Shown here piece by piece: positions 17,653 to 28,200 of a stretch of DNA of 64,000 bases; the first letter of the stretch is position 1, and each line of letters begins with the position of its first letter. Below the pieces are notes generated by a model. That model was given only the letters and a program-made list of their open reading frames with translations. It was not told the DNA's origin and did not search any database. A program made the translations under genes and the position numbers. The stretch is from UBA9300 sp964577305 (lineage in GTDB: Bacteria; Bacteroidota; Bacteroidia; Bacteroidales; VadinHA17): assembly GCA_964577305.1 (NCBI GenBank), contig CAZNYS010000003.1, positions 1 to 64,000 of the forward strand, in the 5' to 3' direction.

Positions 17653-18918
17653 ATGAGCCTTCAGTTGATTATCCTCATATGTATGCTGGCAACATTTGCT
17701 GTAAGTGTTTTTGTTTTAAAGATGCCTGCTGGGGTATCTTTGATGTTGGCTGCTGTTGTCGGGGCATTAGTTGGAGGATACGGAATCCCTGTAAGACATT
17801 TTGTTGAAGGTGGTTTTGGATTTCTGGAAGCTATATTGATAATATCAACAGCTATGATCTTTATGCGGGTGATGGATGCAACCGGCGCACTAAGAGGGAT
17901 CAGTTACGGTATCCTCAGGCTGTTTTATAAAAAACCCACATTGCTGATTATCATTATTACTTTCTTTGTGATGTTTCCAGGGATGCTGACAGGACTTTCA
18001 TCTACATGTATCCTTACCACAGGGGTACTGGTTGCACCGATCCTTCTAAGGATTGGTATGTCAAAACTGGCAGTGGGTGGATTAATTGCCATGGCGGCAG
18101 TTTTTGGTGAGGTGGCTCCACCGATAAGCATTCCTGTAATGATAATAGGCGGTGGGGTTGACATGCCCTATATAGGATTTGGATGGCCATTATTAATTGC
18201 ATCTTTCCCATTAGCTATAATTATATCCTTATATTTCAGATATAGATATTTGCCGGAATATAATATGATTGAGGTGGAGAAGTTATTGAAGAACTCCAAA
18301 GAGGAGAAAACCGGTTTCTGGGTATATCTGCCACTCTTTTTTGTGATATTATACATGATTGGAGAGATACGGTTTCATGAATTTTTGCCTCACTTGGGTG
18401 TTCCCCTTATTTTTAGTATTGGAGCAATTATGGGTTTATTCACTAAAAAAGGAGTGAAGCTGCTCTCAGTATCAGGGGAGGCATTAAGGAGTGCAATGCC
18501 GGTTATGGCGATTTTAGTCGGAGTTGGCATGTTCCTGCAGAGCATGGCTCTCACCGGAGTAAGGGGTTATCTGGCGGTAGTTGCACTAAACCTTCCTGAA
18601 GGGTTGAGATACTTTGCTGCTACCATTATGCCATTTATGGGGTCAGCTTATGGTTCTGCTTCTGTTATAGGTGTACCTCTGGTTTATGTCTTCATAGGTA
18701 AGAGTGCACTAGTGGTTACTTCAGCACTGGTTCTTATGGCAGCCCTTGGAGACCTTATGCCTCCTCCTGCACTTTTATGTGCTTACTCCTCTCAGATAGT
18801 TAATGAGGAAAACCATTTCAGGATACTGAAGGTGTGTATTATCCCTATCGCCATTTCAATGACTGTAGGCGTGTTAATTCTTGTTTTTGCCCAGGAGATT
18901 TCGAATTTAATCCACTGA
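17653..18918 (+). CDS. TRAP-type large permease (DctM-like), first gene of the PGA locus
   Basis: This 421-residue inner-membrane protein has about 12 helices of the DctM/ion-transporter superfamily. GLSSTCILTTGVLVAPILLRIGMS and GEVAPPISIPVMIIGGG are the typical re-entrant, substrate-site-like segments, and a second copy, GSAYGSASVIGVPLVYVFIG with LGDLMPPPALLCA, completes the two-fold repeat. No DctP binding protein or ordinary DctQ small subunit is encoded nearby; the next gene is a 48-residue two-helix protein. Its position suggests transport of glutamate, short glutamyl peptides or a related acid, but direction and substrate are unknown. Confidence 0.8.
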   Translation: MSLQLIILICMLATFAVSVFVLKMPAGVSLMLAAVVGALVGGYGIPVRHFVEGGFGFLEAILIISTAMIFMRVMDATGALRGISYGILRLFYKKPTLLIIIITFFVMFPGMLTGLSSTCILTTGVLVAPILLRIGMSKLAVGGLIAMAAVFGEVAPPISIPVMIIGGGVDMPYIGFGWPLLIASFPLAIIISLYFRYRYLPEYNMIEVEKLLKNSKEEKTGFWVYLPLFFVILYMIGEIRFHEFLPHLGVPLIFSIGAIMGLFTKKGVKLLSVSGEALRSAMPVMAILVGVGMFLQSMALTGVRGYLAVVALNLPEGLRYFAATIMPFMGSAYGSASVIGVPLVYVFIGKSALVVTSALVLMAALGDLMPPPALLCAYSSQIVNEENHFRILKVCIIPIAISMTVGVLILVFAQEISNLIH

Positions 18919-18929
18919 TTCAAGCACTT

Positions 18930-19076
18930 ATGATGTACATTATATATACAATTATACTGGCTTATATAACATTCGTAATTGTTGTTGAATTTCTCAGGGA
19001 GAAGAAATGGAAGAATAAGGTTGCCATGGCTATGGTTCTTATGATATTTATTTTGCGTCTTGCGCAAATAAAATAA
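18930..19076 (+). CDS. Small two-helix membrane protein between permease and deacylase
   Basis: This 48-residue reading frame begins MMYIIYTIILAYITFVIVVE, has a basic turn (REKKWKNK), then a second helix (VAMAMVLMIFILRLA). It starts 11 bp after the permease stop and ends 6 bp before the next ATG. The tight packing and hairpin topology support a real gene. A longer frame beginning inside the permease gene is less likely. It might act as a miniature small subunit for the orphan TRAP permease. That is inference; I do not know a family for it. Confidence 0.6.
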   Translation: MMYIIYTIILAYITFVIVVEFLREKKWKNKVAMAMVLMIFILRLAQIK

Positions 19077-19082
19077 ACACTT

Positions 19083-20207
19083 ATGCTAAAGAATCATTTA
19101 TCAACAATAATAATAACTGTGGTTTTTGCATGTGCAGCAACTATTGCAGCTGTTGAGTTCAGGCAAATGCATAAGCCTGAAACACTTTATCCTAGTGAAT
19201 CACTTACAAGGATTTGTATGTTGAGTGATTATTTTGATGGAATTACAGGAACTGCCGGTGATACTGAAGTATATATTTACGATAGTGGTGTTCCTGGTGG
19301 TACAGCATTTATAGGTGGTGGTGTTCACCCCAATGAAGCTGCAGGATACCTGGCACCGGTTGTCATTCTGGAAAATCTGGTTGTAAACAGGGGAAGGGTA
19401 ATTATTATCCCCAGGTTGAATAACAGTGCTTTTACATGTAGCGACCCTATGGAAGGATTTCCTACTCACTATGAGATTAAAACCTCAGGGGGATCGAGAA
19501 AGTTCAGACTTGGCTCGAGAGTAACAAACCCCTTGCACCAATGGCCCGATCCACTTGTTTTTGAACAGTATCCATCAGGACAGCAATTATCGGGTTTTGA
19601 AACCCGGAATATAAATCGTGCATATCCCGGAAGGGCAGATGGTAATCTTAGTGAAAGGGTTGCATATGCTGTTATTGAGTTAATAAAAAAGGAAGATGTC
19701 AATATTGCTTTTGATATTCATGAATCATCTCCAGAAGTGCCAATAGTAAATGTGATTGTTTATCATGAAGATTATGAGGATATAGCAATGAATGCAATTC
19801 TGGGTTTGGAATTTGTCGGTTTGCAATTCTCACCTGAGTTATCACCGAAAAATTTTCATGGTCTGAGTCATCGAGAATGGGGTGATTATACAGATGCTAT
19901 TCCCTTCCTGATGGAAACAAGTAATCCTTCCATGGGAAGACTGAGGGGTGAAACAAATGTTGAACTGGTTTTAAGAGGGTATAGTGAAAATTATAAGAAA
20001 GCAAAAGAGTCGGGAGCCCTGAGAATTTCATACAGGGAAGAAACCGGGGAACCTATAGAGCACCGTGTCGGAAGACATATAACTGGGTTTATCGAGTTAA
20101 TAAATGCTTATAATATGTCATATCCAGGTAACACTATAGAAGTTACAGGTCTTCCGACATATGATGAGATAATGAAAAATGGAGTTGGAGAATATTTAAA
20201 TAATTAA
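19083..20207 (+). CDS. Membrane-anchored M14-like deacylase (succinylglutamate desuccinylase/aspartoacylase type)
   Basis: An N-terminal hydrophobic segment (residues 6-24) serves as signal or anchor. The rest carries the zinc site of the AstE/AspA branch of M14: GGVHPNEAAG (H82, E85), FDIHESS (H213), and the general-base Glu in FLMETSNP (E278). NRAYPGR and DGNLSERVA resemble substrate-binding segments. Such enzymes remove acyl groups from N-acyl amino acids or cleave C-terminal residues. Outside the cytoplasm in a PGA locus it may trim glutamyl chains. It ends 3 bp before the next gene. Confidence 0.82.
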   Translation: MLKNHLSTIIITVVFACAATIAAVEFRQMHKPETLYPSESLTRICMLSDYFDGITGTAGDTEVYIYDSGVPGGTAFIGGGVHPNEAAGYLAPVVILENLVVNRGRVIIIPRLNNSAFTCSDPMEGFPTHYEIKTSGGSRKFRLGSRVTNPLHQWPDPLVFEQYPSGQQLSGFETRNINRAYPGRADGNLSERVAYAVIELIKKEDVNIAFDIHESSPEVPIVNVIVYHEDYEDIAMNAILGLEFVGLQFSPELSPKNFHGLSHREWGDYTDAIPFLMETSNPSMGRLRGETNVELVLRGYSENYKKAKESGALRISYREETGEPIEHRVGRHITGFIELINAYNMSYPGNTIEVTGLPTYDEIMKNGVGEYLNN

Positions 20208-20210
20208 ATA

Positions 20211-20765
20211 ATGAATAATATGAAAAATAGAATCTTGAAAATTGCAGCTCTGTTAATTGCAATTATTTCAACATCAATGATCAAGGCTCAGAAATATGAG
20301 CAGCCTATCTTAATCTCATCTGCGGGGCAAAGTGCAGATGTTAAGCTTGTGAAGATGCTGGCGCAGAGACAGGATCTGGATGCAAATACAGTGCTGATGG
20401 CAACTGCATCAGATCTCGAAGGAGTTAAAACCCTTCTTATTGTTCCGGGATTTAGCTCTAAAGGACTTGGAGCAGCTGGTATCAGTCAGAAAGAAGAATA
20501 CGAGCGTGTGGAAGCTCTTATTAAAGCCGCTAACGACAGGAACATATCGATAGTCCTAATGCATATTGGTGGCAATGCACGCAGGAAGGGGCAATCCGAT
20601 GCTTTTAATACACTGGTAGCCGATAATTCGAAAGAAATGATAGTGGTTAAACAGGGCGACGAAGACGGATTCTTTACTGAGCTCTCTAAGAAGAATGATA
20701 TTCCCCTGACACTGGTTGATAAGATTATTGATACAGCCGAACCTATGGCGCAGCTTTTTAAGTAG
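20211..20765 (+). CDS. Secreted protein of unknown function, DUF6305-like
   Basis: This 184-residue protein starts with a signal peptide ending near IKAQK. The mature part has ISSAGQSADVKLVKML, LIVPGFSSKGLGAAGIS, and IVLMHIGGNARRKGQSDAFN, suggesting an alpha/beta domain with two glycine-rich loops. I think it belongs to the DUF6305 type family, but that label is from memory and unverified. It starts 3 bp after the deacylase stop and precedes the gamma-glutamyltransferase gene, so it is likely part of the same surface pathway. No catalytic residues can be named. Confidence 0.7.
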   Translation: MNNMKNRILKIAALLIAIISTSMIKAQKYEQPILISSAGQSADVKLVKMLAQRQDLDANTVLMATASDLEGVKTLLIVPGFSSKGLGAAGISQKEEYERVEALIKAANDRNISIVLMHIGGNARRKGQSDAFNTLVADNSKEMIVVKQGDEDGFFTELSKKNDIPLTLVDKIIDTAEPMAQLFK

Positions 20766-20804
20766 TGTAAGTCGTTAAAACTAATTCTAACAAAAAAACC
20801 TTAA

Positions 20805-22505
20805 ATGAAAACACGACTAATCAATCTTATACTTCTACTATCCATTGTTTTCTCCCTGCATGTGTTTGCTCAGCCGTCCTCCACAGCGGTCGGGGGGAAT
20901 GGGATGGTGGCTACTGCCCATCCTCTTGCTACTGAAGCAGCTCTTAAAATGCTTAAAAGTGGAGGGAATGCGATTGATGCAGCTGTATCGGCTGCATTTA
21001 CCATTGGTGTTGTTGAACCCGACGGCTCAGGAATTGGAGGAGGAGGAGGGATGGTTATTTACATAAAAGAGACGGAGGAATCATACTTCATAAATTATTA
21101 TGGCAGAAGTTCAGAGAATGCCCTGAGTATAGGCTTTGACAGTCAAAGGGATGCACGAACTGCAAAGGCAATAGGAATTCCGGGTACTGTTGGAGGACTG
21201 ACCCTGGCCCTTGAGAATTTTGGTACTCTGCCACTTTCAAAAGTACTTGAACCTGCAATTCGTTATGCAGAAGACGGATTCCCCATAGATGCCACTCTGG
21301 CCGGGTTAATTCTTGATAACATAGAAATAGTTGGAGATGACCAGAATACTGCGGAGATCTTTACTGAGGAGGGTTTCCCCAAGATGGAGGGAGATATAAT
21401 TGTTCAGAAAGAGCTTGCACAGGTATTAAGGAAAATAGCTAAAAAGGGCAGCATAGGATTTTACAAAGGTAAATATGCGAAAACACTTATAAAGAACATA
21501 CAGGAAAGAGGGGGTGTTTTAACCAGAAAGGATTTCGCTACCTATATGCCAAAATTTGGTAAACCTCTTATGGGTACATATCGTGGTCACACTATATTAA
21601 CTGCAAATTTACCGGAATCAGGCATTACTCTTATTCAGGGACTTAATATGATTGAGAATTATGACCTGAAGAATTCAGGCCACTTTAGCGAATCAGCTAA
21701 AACATTCCATATGATGGCAGAGACATCAAAATTAATGTATGCCGACAGGTATGAATATCTTGGCGACCCCGATTTTGTTGATGTACCTGTCGATGTTATG
21801 ATATCTAAGGGGTACGCCAGGGCCAGGTTCAATACTATAAATCCGGATAAACTTGACCCGCCAACCTACAGGGAGACTGTAACAGGGGATCCCTATGGTT
21901 TTGGTAAGGCTGTAATGGATACATCTGTGCCCGAGCCTGAGTTGCAGGGAGGACATACAACGCACATGTCGGTTATCGATAAAGATGGGAATGCAGTAGC
22001 GCTCACCCAGACCCTGGGCCTCTTTTTCGGATCAGCCCAGACAATATCTGGAGTCCTGTTTAACTGTTCAATGACCAATTACTCATACGGTTCTAAAACA
22101 GCAAATATCCTTGATAACGGGAAACAGTGCAGAAGCTCAATTGCTCCAACAATACTGCTTAAAGACGGGAATCCTTTCCTGATCATTGGCACTCCGGGTG
22201 CCGGGAGAATAATTGGTACTCTATTCGAATTAATAATCAACGTGGTTGATTTTAATATGGATGTTACTGAAGCTAACATGGCCCCACGGTTCTATTGCAG
22301 AAAACATGATGACTATCTGCATCTGGAGTCAGGGATCAAACCTGAGGTAAGAGCTGAAATGGAGAAAATGGGGCATAAGCTTAAAGTTTACCAGGGCATT
22401 GATCTCTTTTTTGGTGGAGCACAGATAATATATATTGACCCTGAAACAGGGCTTTATTATGGATCTGCTGACAGGAGAAGAGGAGGTATAGCTAAAGGAT
22501 TTTAA
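20805..22505 (+). CDS. ggt: Gamma-glutamyltransferase / CapD-like transpeptidase
   Basis: This exported N-terminal-nucleophile hydrolase cleaves and transfers gamma-glutamyl groups. The signal peptide ends near HVFAQP. The proenzyme should self-cleave before T385 in GGHTTHMSVIDKDGNAVALTQT, giving large and small subunits. R101 (YYGRSSENA) is a plausible gamma-glutamyl carboxylate binder, and GTPGAGRIIGT is a conserved small-subunit loop. The 566-residue length is typical. In Bacillus anthracis the homologue CapD anchors or trims poly-gamma-glutamate, so its place just before pgsB is telling. Confidence 0.93.
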   Translation: MKTRLINLILLLSIVFSLHVFAQPSSTAVGGNGMVATAHPLATEAALKMLKSGGNAIDAAVSAAFTIGVVEPDGSGIGGGGGMVIYIKETEESYFINYYGRSSENALSIGFDSQRDARTAKAIGIPGTVGGLTLALENFGTLPLSKVLEPAIRYAEDGFPIDATLAGLILDNIEIVGDDQNTAEIFTEEGFPKMEGDIIVQKELAQVLRKIAKKGSIGFYKGKYAKTLIKNIQERGGVLTRKDFATYMPKFGKPLMGTYRGHTILTANLPESGITLIQGLNMIENYDLKNSGHFSESAKTFHMMAETSKLMYADRYEYLGDPDFVDVPVDVMISKGYARARFNTINPDKLDPPTYRETVTGDPYGFGKAVMDTSVPEPELQGGHTTHMSVIDKDGNAVALTQTLGLFFGSAQTISGVLFNCSMTNYSYGSKTANILDNGKQCRSSIAPTILLKDGNPFLIIGTPGAGRIIGTLFELIINVVDFNMDVTEANMAPRFYCRKHDDYLHLESGIKPEVRAEMEKMGHKLKVYQGIDLFFGGAQIIYIDPETGLYYGSADRRRGGIAKGF

Positions 22506-22556
22506 ACATTATCGAGAGTATAGGTATAATGAAGACTTAAATATGGTTAACTAAAT

Positions 22557-23696
22557 ATGGTCCTTGCAATTGTCATGCTTTGTATTGCTATTGGCTTGCT
22601 GATTATAGAAAAAATAATAATTGGCAGGAGTGTGACAGCTTTGGATTTAAGAATTCATGTTAACGGTACACGAGGAAAGTCATCGGTTACTGAATATATA
22701 GCAGCGGGATTGTTGAAAGCAAACCATGATGTTATGGCAAAAGTTACCGGAGTTATTCCTGCGGTAATTCATAAAGGAATAGATCAGGTTTTAGGTAGAG
22801 CAGGAGTTGCCAGGGTTCAGGAGCAATTCTACATTATAAGACATGCTGCCCGCAAGGGTGTGAAAAGCCTTGTTTTAGAATGTATGTCAATTTCTCCTGA
22901 ACTTCAGCAGCTTGAGAGCAGGGTGTTTAAACCTCATATTTATGTGATCACAAATATAAAAGATGATCACCGGGAGGTAATGGGACGAACAGTAGAAGAG
23001 CAGGCAGCATCAATATGCAGAGCTATTCCACATAATTGTAAGGTAATAACCAATGAAACTCATTTTCTGGACCTTATTCAGGAAACTGCGGCAAGAAAAA
23101 ACAGCACAGTAGTAGTTCCTCGCCTGCCACATAAGACTATAAGGGATAAACTACCTCATTATGTATTCCCCGAAAATGTATCATTGGCTCTTGCTGTTTG
23201 CGAAGAAGCAGGCCTTGAACAGAGTCAGGTTGCGGAAGGTATTCTTAACCATGTAATGCAGGCTGAAACCCCACTTTTTTCAATAAGATCAGGAAATAGT
23301 GTGGTGAATTTTCTAAATGCGTTTTCTGTTAATGATGTCGATTCAACAATATCATTTATTGATCACTGGCAAAAAATAACCGGTTATAATCGTAAATATT
23401 CAGTACTGTTTAACACCAGGGCTGACCGTCCGCTGCGAACTGTCCAGTTTGCTGAATGGATAGCAAGTGCGTCACTTTCAATAGAGCATATTTTTATTAC
23501 AGGAACTCATGCCAGAAAGGCCAGAGATCTATTTAAAAGAACCGTTGTTGGAAAGGATAGAATTCATATCTGCAAAAAATCTGACATTATAAGAATTAAA
23601 AGTATTCTTCTTGATACCGTTTCAGACAAATCGCTTGTGGTGGGTCTGGGTAATATTGGTGGCTATGGAAACAGAATTTTAGACATAATGAAATGA
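22557..23696 (+). CDS. pgsB: Poly-gamma-glutamate synthase PgsB/CapB
   Basis: This membrane-linked Mur-ligase-type ATPase polymerises glutamate through gamma-amide bonds. A hydrophobic N-terminal segment (2-17) anchors it. HVNGTRGKSSVTEYI contains the P-loop (37-43), and VLECMSISPELQ, VITNIKDDHREVMG and LFNTRADRP are typical of PgsB/CapB. Length is 379 residues against about 393 in Bacillus subtilis. Its last 4 bp overlap pgsC, the usual coupling. No PgsA/CapA gene is present in the window. Confidence 0.93.
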   Translation: MVLAIVMLCIAIGLLIIEKIIIGRSVTALDLRIHVNGTRGKSSVTEYIAAGLLKANHDVMAKVTGVIPAVIHKGIDQVLGRAGVARVQEQFYIIRHAARKGVKSLVLECMSISPELQQLESRVFKPHIYVITNIKDDHREVMGRTVEEQAASICRAIPHNCKVITNETHFLDLIQETAARKNSTVVVPRLPHKTIRDKLPHYVFPENVSLALAVCEEAGLEQSQVAEGILNHVMQAETPLFSIRSGNSVVNFLNAFSVNDVDSTISFIDHWQKITGYNRKYSVLFNTRADRPLRTVQFAEWIASASLSIEHIFITGTHARKARDLFKRTVVGKDRIHICKKSDIIRIKSILLDTVSDKSLVVGLGNIGGYGNRILDIMK

Positions 23697-24121
23697 TTCT
23701 ACAACTATTCATAATAGGAATTGTAGTTGGTTTCATATTTTATGAATTGACAGGGATATCTCCTGGAGGTGTTATAGCCCCGGCTTATTGTGCTCTATTT
23801 ATATATGATCCGTGGAAAATAATTATGACATTGATACTGGCACTGGCAGTTTATTTAATTATCAGGTATCTGTCATTAAAATTGATACTCTATGGGCGAA
23901 GAAAATTTTTGCTTGCGGTTTTACTAAGTTTCCTTCTAAAGCTGCTTATTGAAACTCAGATTCAACCAATGGATGTAATGAAAATAGATTTACAGTCTAT
24001 AGGTTATATTATACCAGGTCTGGTAGCAAACGAGATGGGAAGGCAAAATGTTACTTCAACAATTCTCGGCTTGGGAGTAGTTACCATGATAGTATTTCAA
24101 ATTTCAATACTAATAGCATGA
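23693..24121 (+). CDS. pgsC: Poly-gamma-glutamate synthesis membrane protein PgsC/CapC
   Basis: This 142-residue, multi-helix inner-membrane protein works with PgsB in PGA synthesis and probably export. FIFYELTGISPGGVIAPAY near the N terminus and GYIIPGLVANEMGRQ near the C terminus are characteristic of PgsC. It overlaps pgsB by 4 bp at its start and pgsW by 4 bp at its end, so the three should be made together. Confidence 0.92.
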   Translation: MILQLFIIGIVVGFIFYELTGISPGGVIAPAYCALFIYDPWKIIMTLILALAVYLIIRYLSLKLILYGRRKFLLAVLLSFLLKLLIETQIQPMDVMKIDLQSIGYIIPGLVANEMGRQNVTSTILGLGVVTMIVFQISILIA

Positions 24122-25176
24122 AGAAGCTGAGTTTAAATATCAGGTTGCTGATTGCATTTGGCGTGCTGCTTGGAGGTACAGTGGTGACTGGAACCTGTTT
24201 AATTAAGAAACAGCCGGTAAAATATGTCGAGTCAATGAAAGAAGCTGTTGAACTGACAAAATCATGGTTCTCGGTTATTGATGGGCTAAAGAGAGAAAAA
24301 GGTGTCAGCTCTGATGCTTTTTCTAATGTTCCATACAATTATATGATTGGAAACGAGTGGTCAGAAATAACCACAACACTGGGATCCCTTGAGGCGAAAG
24401 AAATAGCAACAAATCCTGATTTTTCAGCATTGGTAGTAAGCTTATTGCATGAAGCTAAAATAAAAAAGGGCGACTGCGTTGGAGTTGTTCTGTCCGGCTC
24501 ATTCCCTTCTCTGGCTGTTTCAGTGTTTGCTGCCCTGCAGACTATGGAGATTGATGCTGTTGTAATGAGTTCCTTAGGATCTTCCACATATGGAGCAAAT
24601 CAGCCTGAAGTAACATGGATAGATATGGAATCAAGGCTTAACAGAGATGGTGGTATGATCTACAAATCTTCACTTGTTTCAATCGGAGCAGAAGAAGATT
24701 CCGGTAAAGGACTCTCTGAAGAAGGGATCATTAAAATTAAGAATGCAGCCAGCAGGAATAATGTAAGACTGTATATACCTGCTACCCTCTTGGAATCAAT
24801 AGAAAAACGCATTGAAATATTTAAGGAAGAAGAGATTGATCTTCTTATAAATATCGGAGGAAACCAGGCTGCACTCGGCGCATGTTCGCATTCATCAGGA
24901 ATTCCCAATGGGCTTAACACAAAGATTGACGGATGCTACGATGAAAATCGTGGACTTATAGTCAGAATGAATGAATCTGGTGTCCCGTTTATTAATATGC
25001 TGGATATAAAGAATCTCGCAAGTCAATATGGAATAGCTGTTTACCCGGGGATCAAATACTCTGAGTCAACGAACCTGTTTACGAAAAACCAGACCAGGAA
25101 GTATGCATTAATTATATTACTCTTTATTGAACTTGTACCGCTCTATTATTTGAGGAAGAGGCATAACCTGGATTAA
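24118..25176 (+). CDS. pgsW: Poly-gamma-glutamate system protein PgsW
   Basis: This 352-residue protein has an N-terminal helix (9-27) and a short C-terminal helix (ALIILLFIELVPLYYL), with an extracytoplasmic domain between. WSEITTTLGSLEAKEIATNPDF, GVVLSGSFPSLAVSVFAALQT and NIGGNQAALGACSHSSGIPNG fit the PgsW family found beside PgsB-PgsC in systems without PgsA. Its role is not known in detail; it may replace PgsA in export or anchoring. It overlaps pgsC by 4 bp and is followed by a 109-bp gap before susC. Confidence 0.85.
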   Translation: MKKLSLNIRLLIAFGVLLGGTVVTGTCLIKKQPVKYVESMKEAVELTKSWFSVIDGLKREKGVSSDAFSNVPYNYMIGNEWSEITTTLGSLEAKEIATNPDFSALVVSLLHEAKIKKGDCVGVVLSGSFPSLAVSVFAALQTMEIDAVVMSSLGSSTYGANQPEVTWIDMESRLNRDGGMIYKSSLVSIGAEEDSGKGLSEEGIIKIKNAASRNNVRLYIPATLLESIEKRIEIFKEEEIDLLINIGGNQAALGACSHSSGIPNGLNTKIDGCYDENRGLIVRMNESGVPFINMLDIKNLASQYGIAVYPGIKYSESTNLFTKNQTRKYALIILLFIELVPLYYLRKRHNLD

Positions 25177-25285
25177 TAATGTTTATAAAAATGTTCAATA
25201 TCAAGCGATTATATGAATATAGAATATTAAAACAAAAGAATAACTCTAAATACTTAACATTTTATATTAACCTAATTTATGATTC

Positions 25286-28200
25286 ATGAAAAAGTCATTG
25301 CTCTTAATTGCCATCTTTGCATTCTCATTAATAAATGTGTTTGGTCAAAGAGTGGTTACAGGCAAGGTTACCGATACCGATGGTAATCCCTTACCTTTTT
25401 TGACTATATCTGTTAAAGGCACCGTTATTGGTACTAATACAGATAATCTGGGACAATATTCAATTACTGTCCCGGAAGGCTCTGAAATCCTTGTCTTTTC
25501 ATTCGTTGGGATGGAATCAAAGGAAGTTACTGTTACCGGGAATATTCTTAACGTTGTAATGGATACCAGTCCTATTGCCCTTGGCGATGTCGTTGTAACA
25601 GCTTTAGGTATTACCAAGGATAAAAAAGCGCTTGGTTATAATGTCCAGGCAGTAGGTTCTGAAGAGATATCCAAAAGAGGTAACAGTGATATTGTAAACT
25701 CTCTGGCAGGGAAGGTTGCTGGCTTGCGTGTGAGCAGCACTTCAAGTGCTGCAGGTGCATCCACCTATATGACTATTAGAGGTGCCGCATCACTCACCGG
25801 AGATAACCAGCCACTTTTTGTGATCGATGGAATGCCAATAAATACTGATGAGTCATATCGTGGCAGTACAGGACAGTCAGGTACCTATACTTCGTCAAGA
25901 AGTATCGACCTCAATCCTGAAGATATTGCTTCGATGACTATACTTAAAGGAGGGGCGGCAACTGCTCTTTACGGATTGCAGGCATCAAACGGGGTAATTG
26001 TGATAACCACCAAGAAAGGATCAACAAACCAGAAGATGAAGGTAAGGATACACTCATCAGTAGGATTCAAGACACTGGGGAAGCGTATCCCTCTCCAGAA
26101 TAAGTATGGACAGGGAAGAAACGGAGATTGGGTAGCCAAATATGATGCAGCATGGGGGCCCCTGCTTGATACCTGCAGTTATTCATTGGACCCATCAGAT
26201 TGGGCAAGCCCTGAGTTGGATGTTGATGGAGCGATAGTAAGTATGAATGACCCTAATGCTACCGGTGATCCAGTAAAGACTTATGACCAGTACGATTTTT
26301 TCCAGACTGGAATAAGCAATAATAACAATGTTAGTATCGAGGCAGGTAATGAGAACTCTTCATATTTCTTCTCAGTGGGTAATCTTGAGGAGGAGGGAAT
26401 AATACCCACAAATACTTTCGGAAGAACTACCTTAAGACTTAATGCAGACACAAGGCTTACCGATAAGATAAAAACAGGGGCAAACGCGATGTATGCCAAC
26501 ACGAGGAATAATCTGGTAAATGAGGGTGGTACATCATCAGGTCTTCTTGGCTTGTTTCGTACTCCACCCACCTTCGATAATTCAGCAGGGTACAAGCTCC
26601 CGGATGGAAGGCAAAGAACCCACAGGGGAATTAATGGTAGTTATAATAATCCCTACTGGACAGCTTATGAACAAAGCAAACTGGATAAGAATAACAGATT
26701 TGTAGGAAATACATTCCTAAACTGGGAGCTACTGGACTGGCTAACATTCTCATATAATGTTGGTATAGACTGGTTCCACAGAGGATATGCGACAATATAC
26801 AACTGGAATAGTGTTGGACATATGGAGGGGGATCTTACGGAGAGAAGGGAATTCCATTCCATTTTCAACTCGGACCTGATGCTTGTTATTAATAAATATT
26901 TTAGTGAGACTTTTGGGTTTAACCTAACAATTGGACAAAACATGTTCCAGAAGAGTTATGATTACCTTACCGTATCTACCGAAGGCCTGTCATTACCTAC
27001 ATTATATAATGTAGATAATACCAGTTCTCAGACTGCAAGCCAGGGTACAAGCAAGTACCGGACAGCGGCTATATACGCTGACTTAAGCTTGGATTATAGA
27101 AGCATGCTCTTTTTTGGAGCAACACTTCGTAACGAGTGGTCTACCACCATGCCCGAGGATAATCTTGCTGCCATGTTCCCATCATTCAGCGGGTCATTTG
27201 TTTTTACAGAACTGGATGCTTTTGAAAAAATTCCCTTTTTCACATTTGGAAAATTAAGAGCCTCATGGGCAAAGACAGCTAACATTGCAAGCCCGTACAG
27301 AACAACTTCCTACTTTGGTGTTGCCGGTCCTGACGATTTTTACACCTCAGGTGTAAGCTTCCCGTTCCTGGATAATGCAGGATTTACTGTTGGCAATACA
27401 ATTGGGAATTCTGACCTTCGACATGAAAAGCAGACCTCTGTTGAAGTTGGAGTTGAAATGAAATTCTTTATGAACAGAATCGGTTTTGATGCATCCTATT
27501 TCTTCAATGATAACAGTGACCTGTTACTGTCAGTTCCAATTGCAGGAGCAACGGGATACTCTTCTGCATATATGAATGCCGCTACAATGGAGAGTAAGGG
27601 TATTGAGTTAAGCCTTAATGCAGTACCTGTAAAAATGGGTGATTTCGTATGGGATTTCATAATTAATTTTACGAAGATGTCCAATATGGTTACAGGATTG
27701 GCAGAGGATGTTGAGTTCGTGACACTGAATGGCGATACAAAAGCCCAGATAAATGCTGCAGTTGGTTACGAATATCCTACTATTTTTGGATTCGACTGGT
27801 ACAGAGATGTAAATGGGAATATATTAATTAATGATGATCCCAGCGACAGTCATCCTGATGGTTTCCCCTGGACAGATAAGACTAAAACAGTAGCCCTTGG
27901 GAGAGTCACTCCCGACTGGACAATGAATTTCTATAACACCCTTTCATTTAAGGGATTAAGTCTAATTACCCTTATAGATATAAAACAGGGTGGATATAAT
28001 AATAATGGAACAAGGTACAGGCTTAACTATCACGGATTAACAGAAGAAACACTTGACAGAACTACACCTGTTGTTTTTGAAGGAGTCCTTGGTCATCTTG
28101 ATGAGAATGGCAATATTGTTTCATCAGGTATTGAGAATACCACTGTAGTTATCAAGGATCAAAACTGGTACAGGGGTGAAAATAGCTTCAGCAGTGGAGG

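Noticed and set aside
18834..18929. Longer start of the small membrane protein inside the permease gene
   Set aside because: The extra residues are an out-of-frame reading of the permease end and are not hydrophobic; the ATG pair at 18930 fits better.
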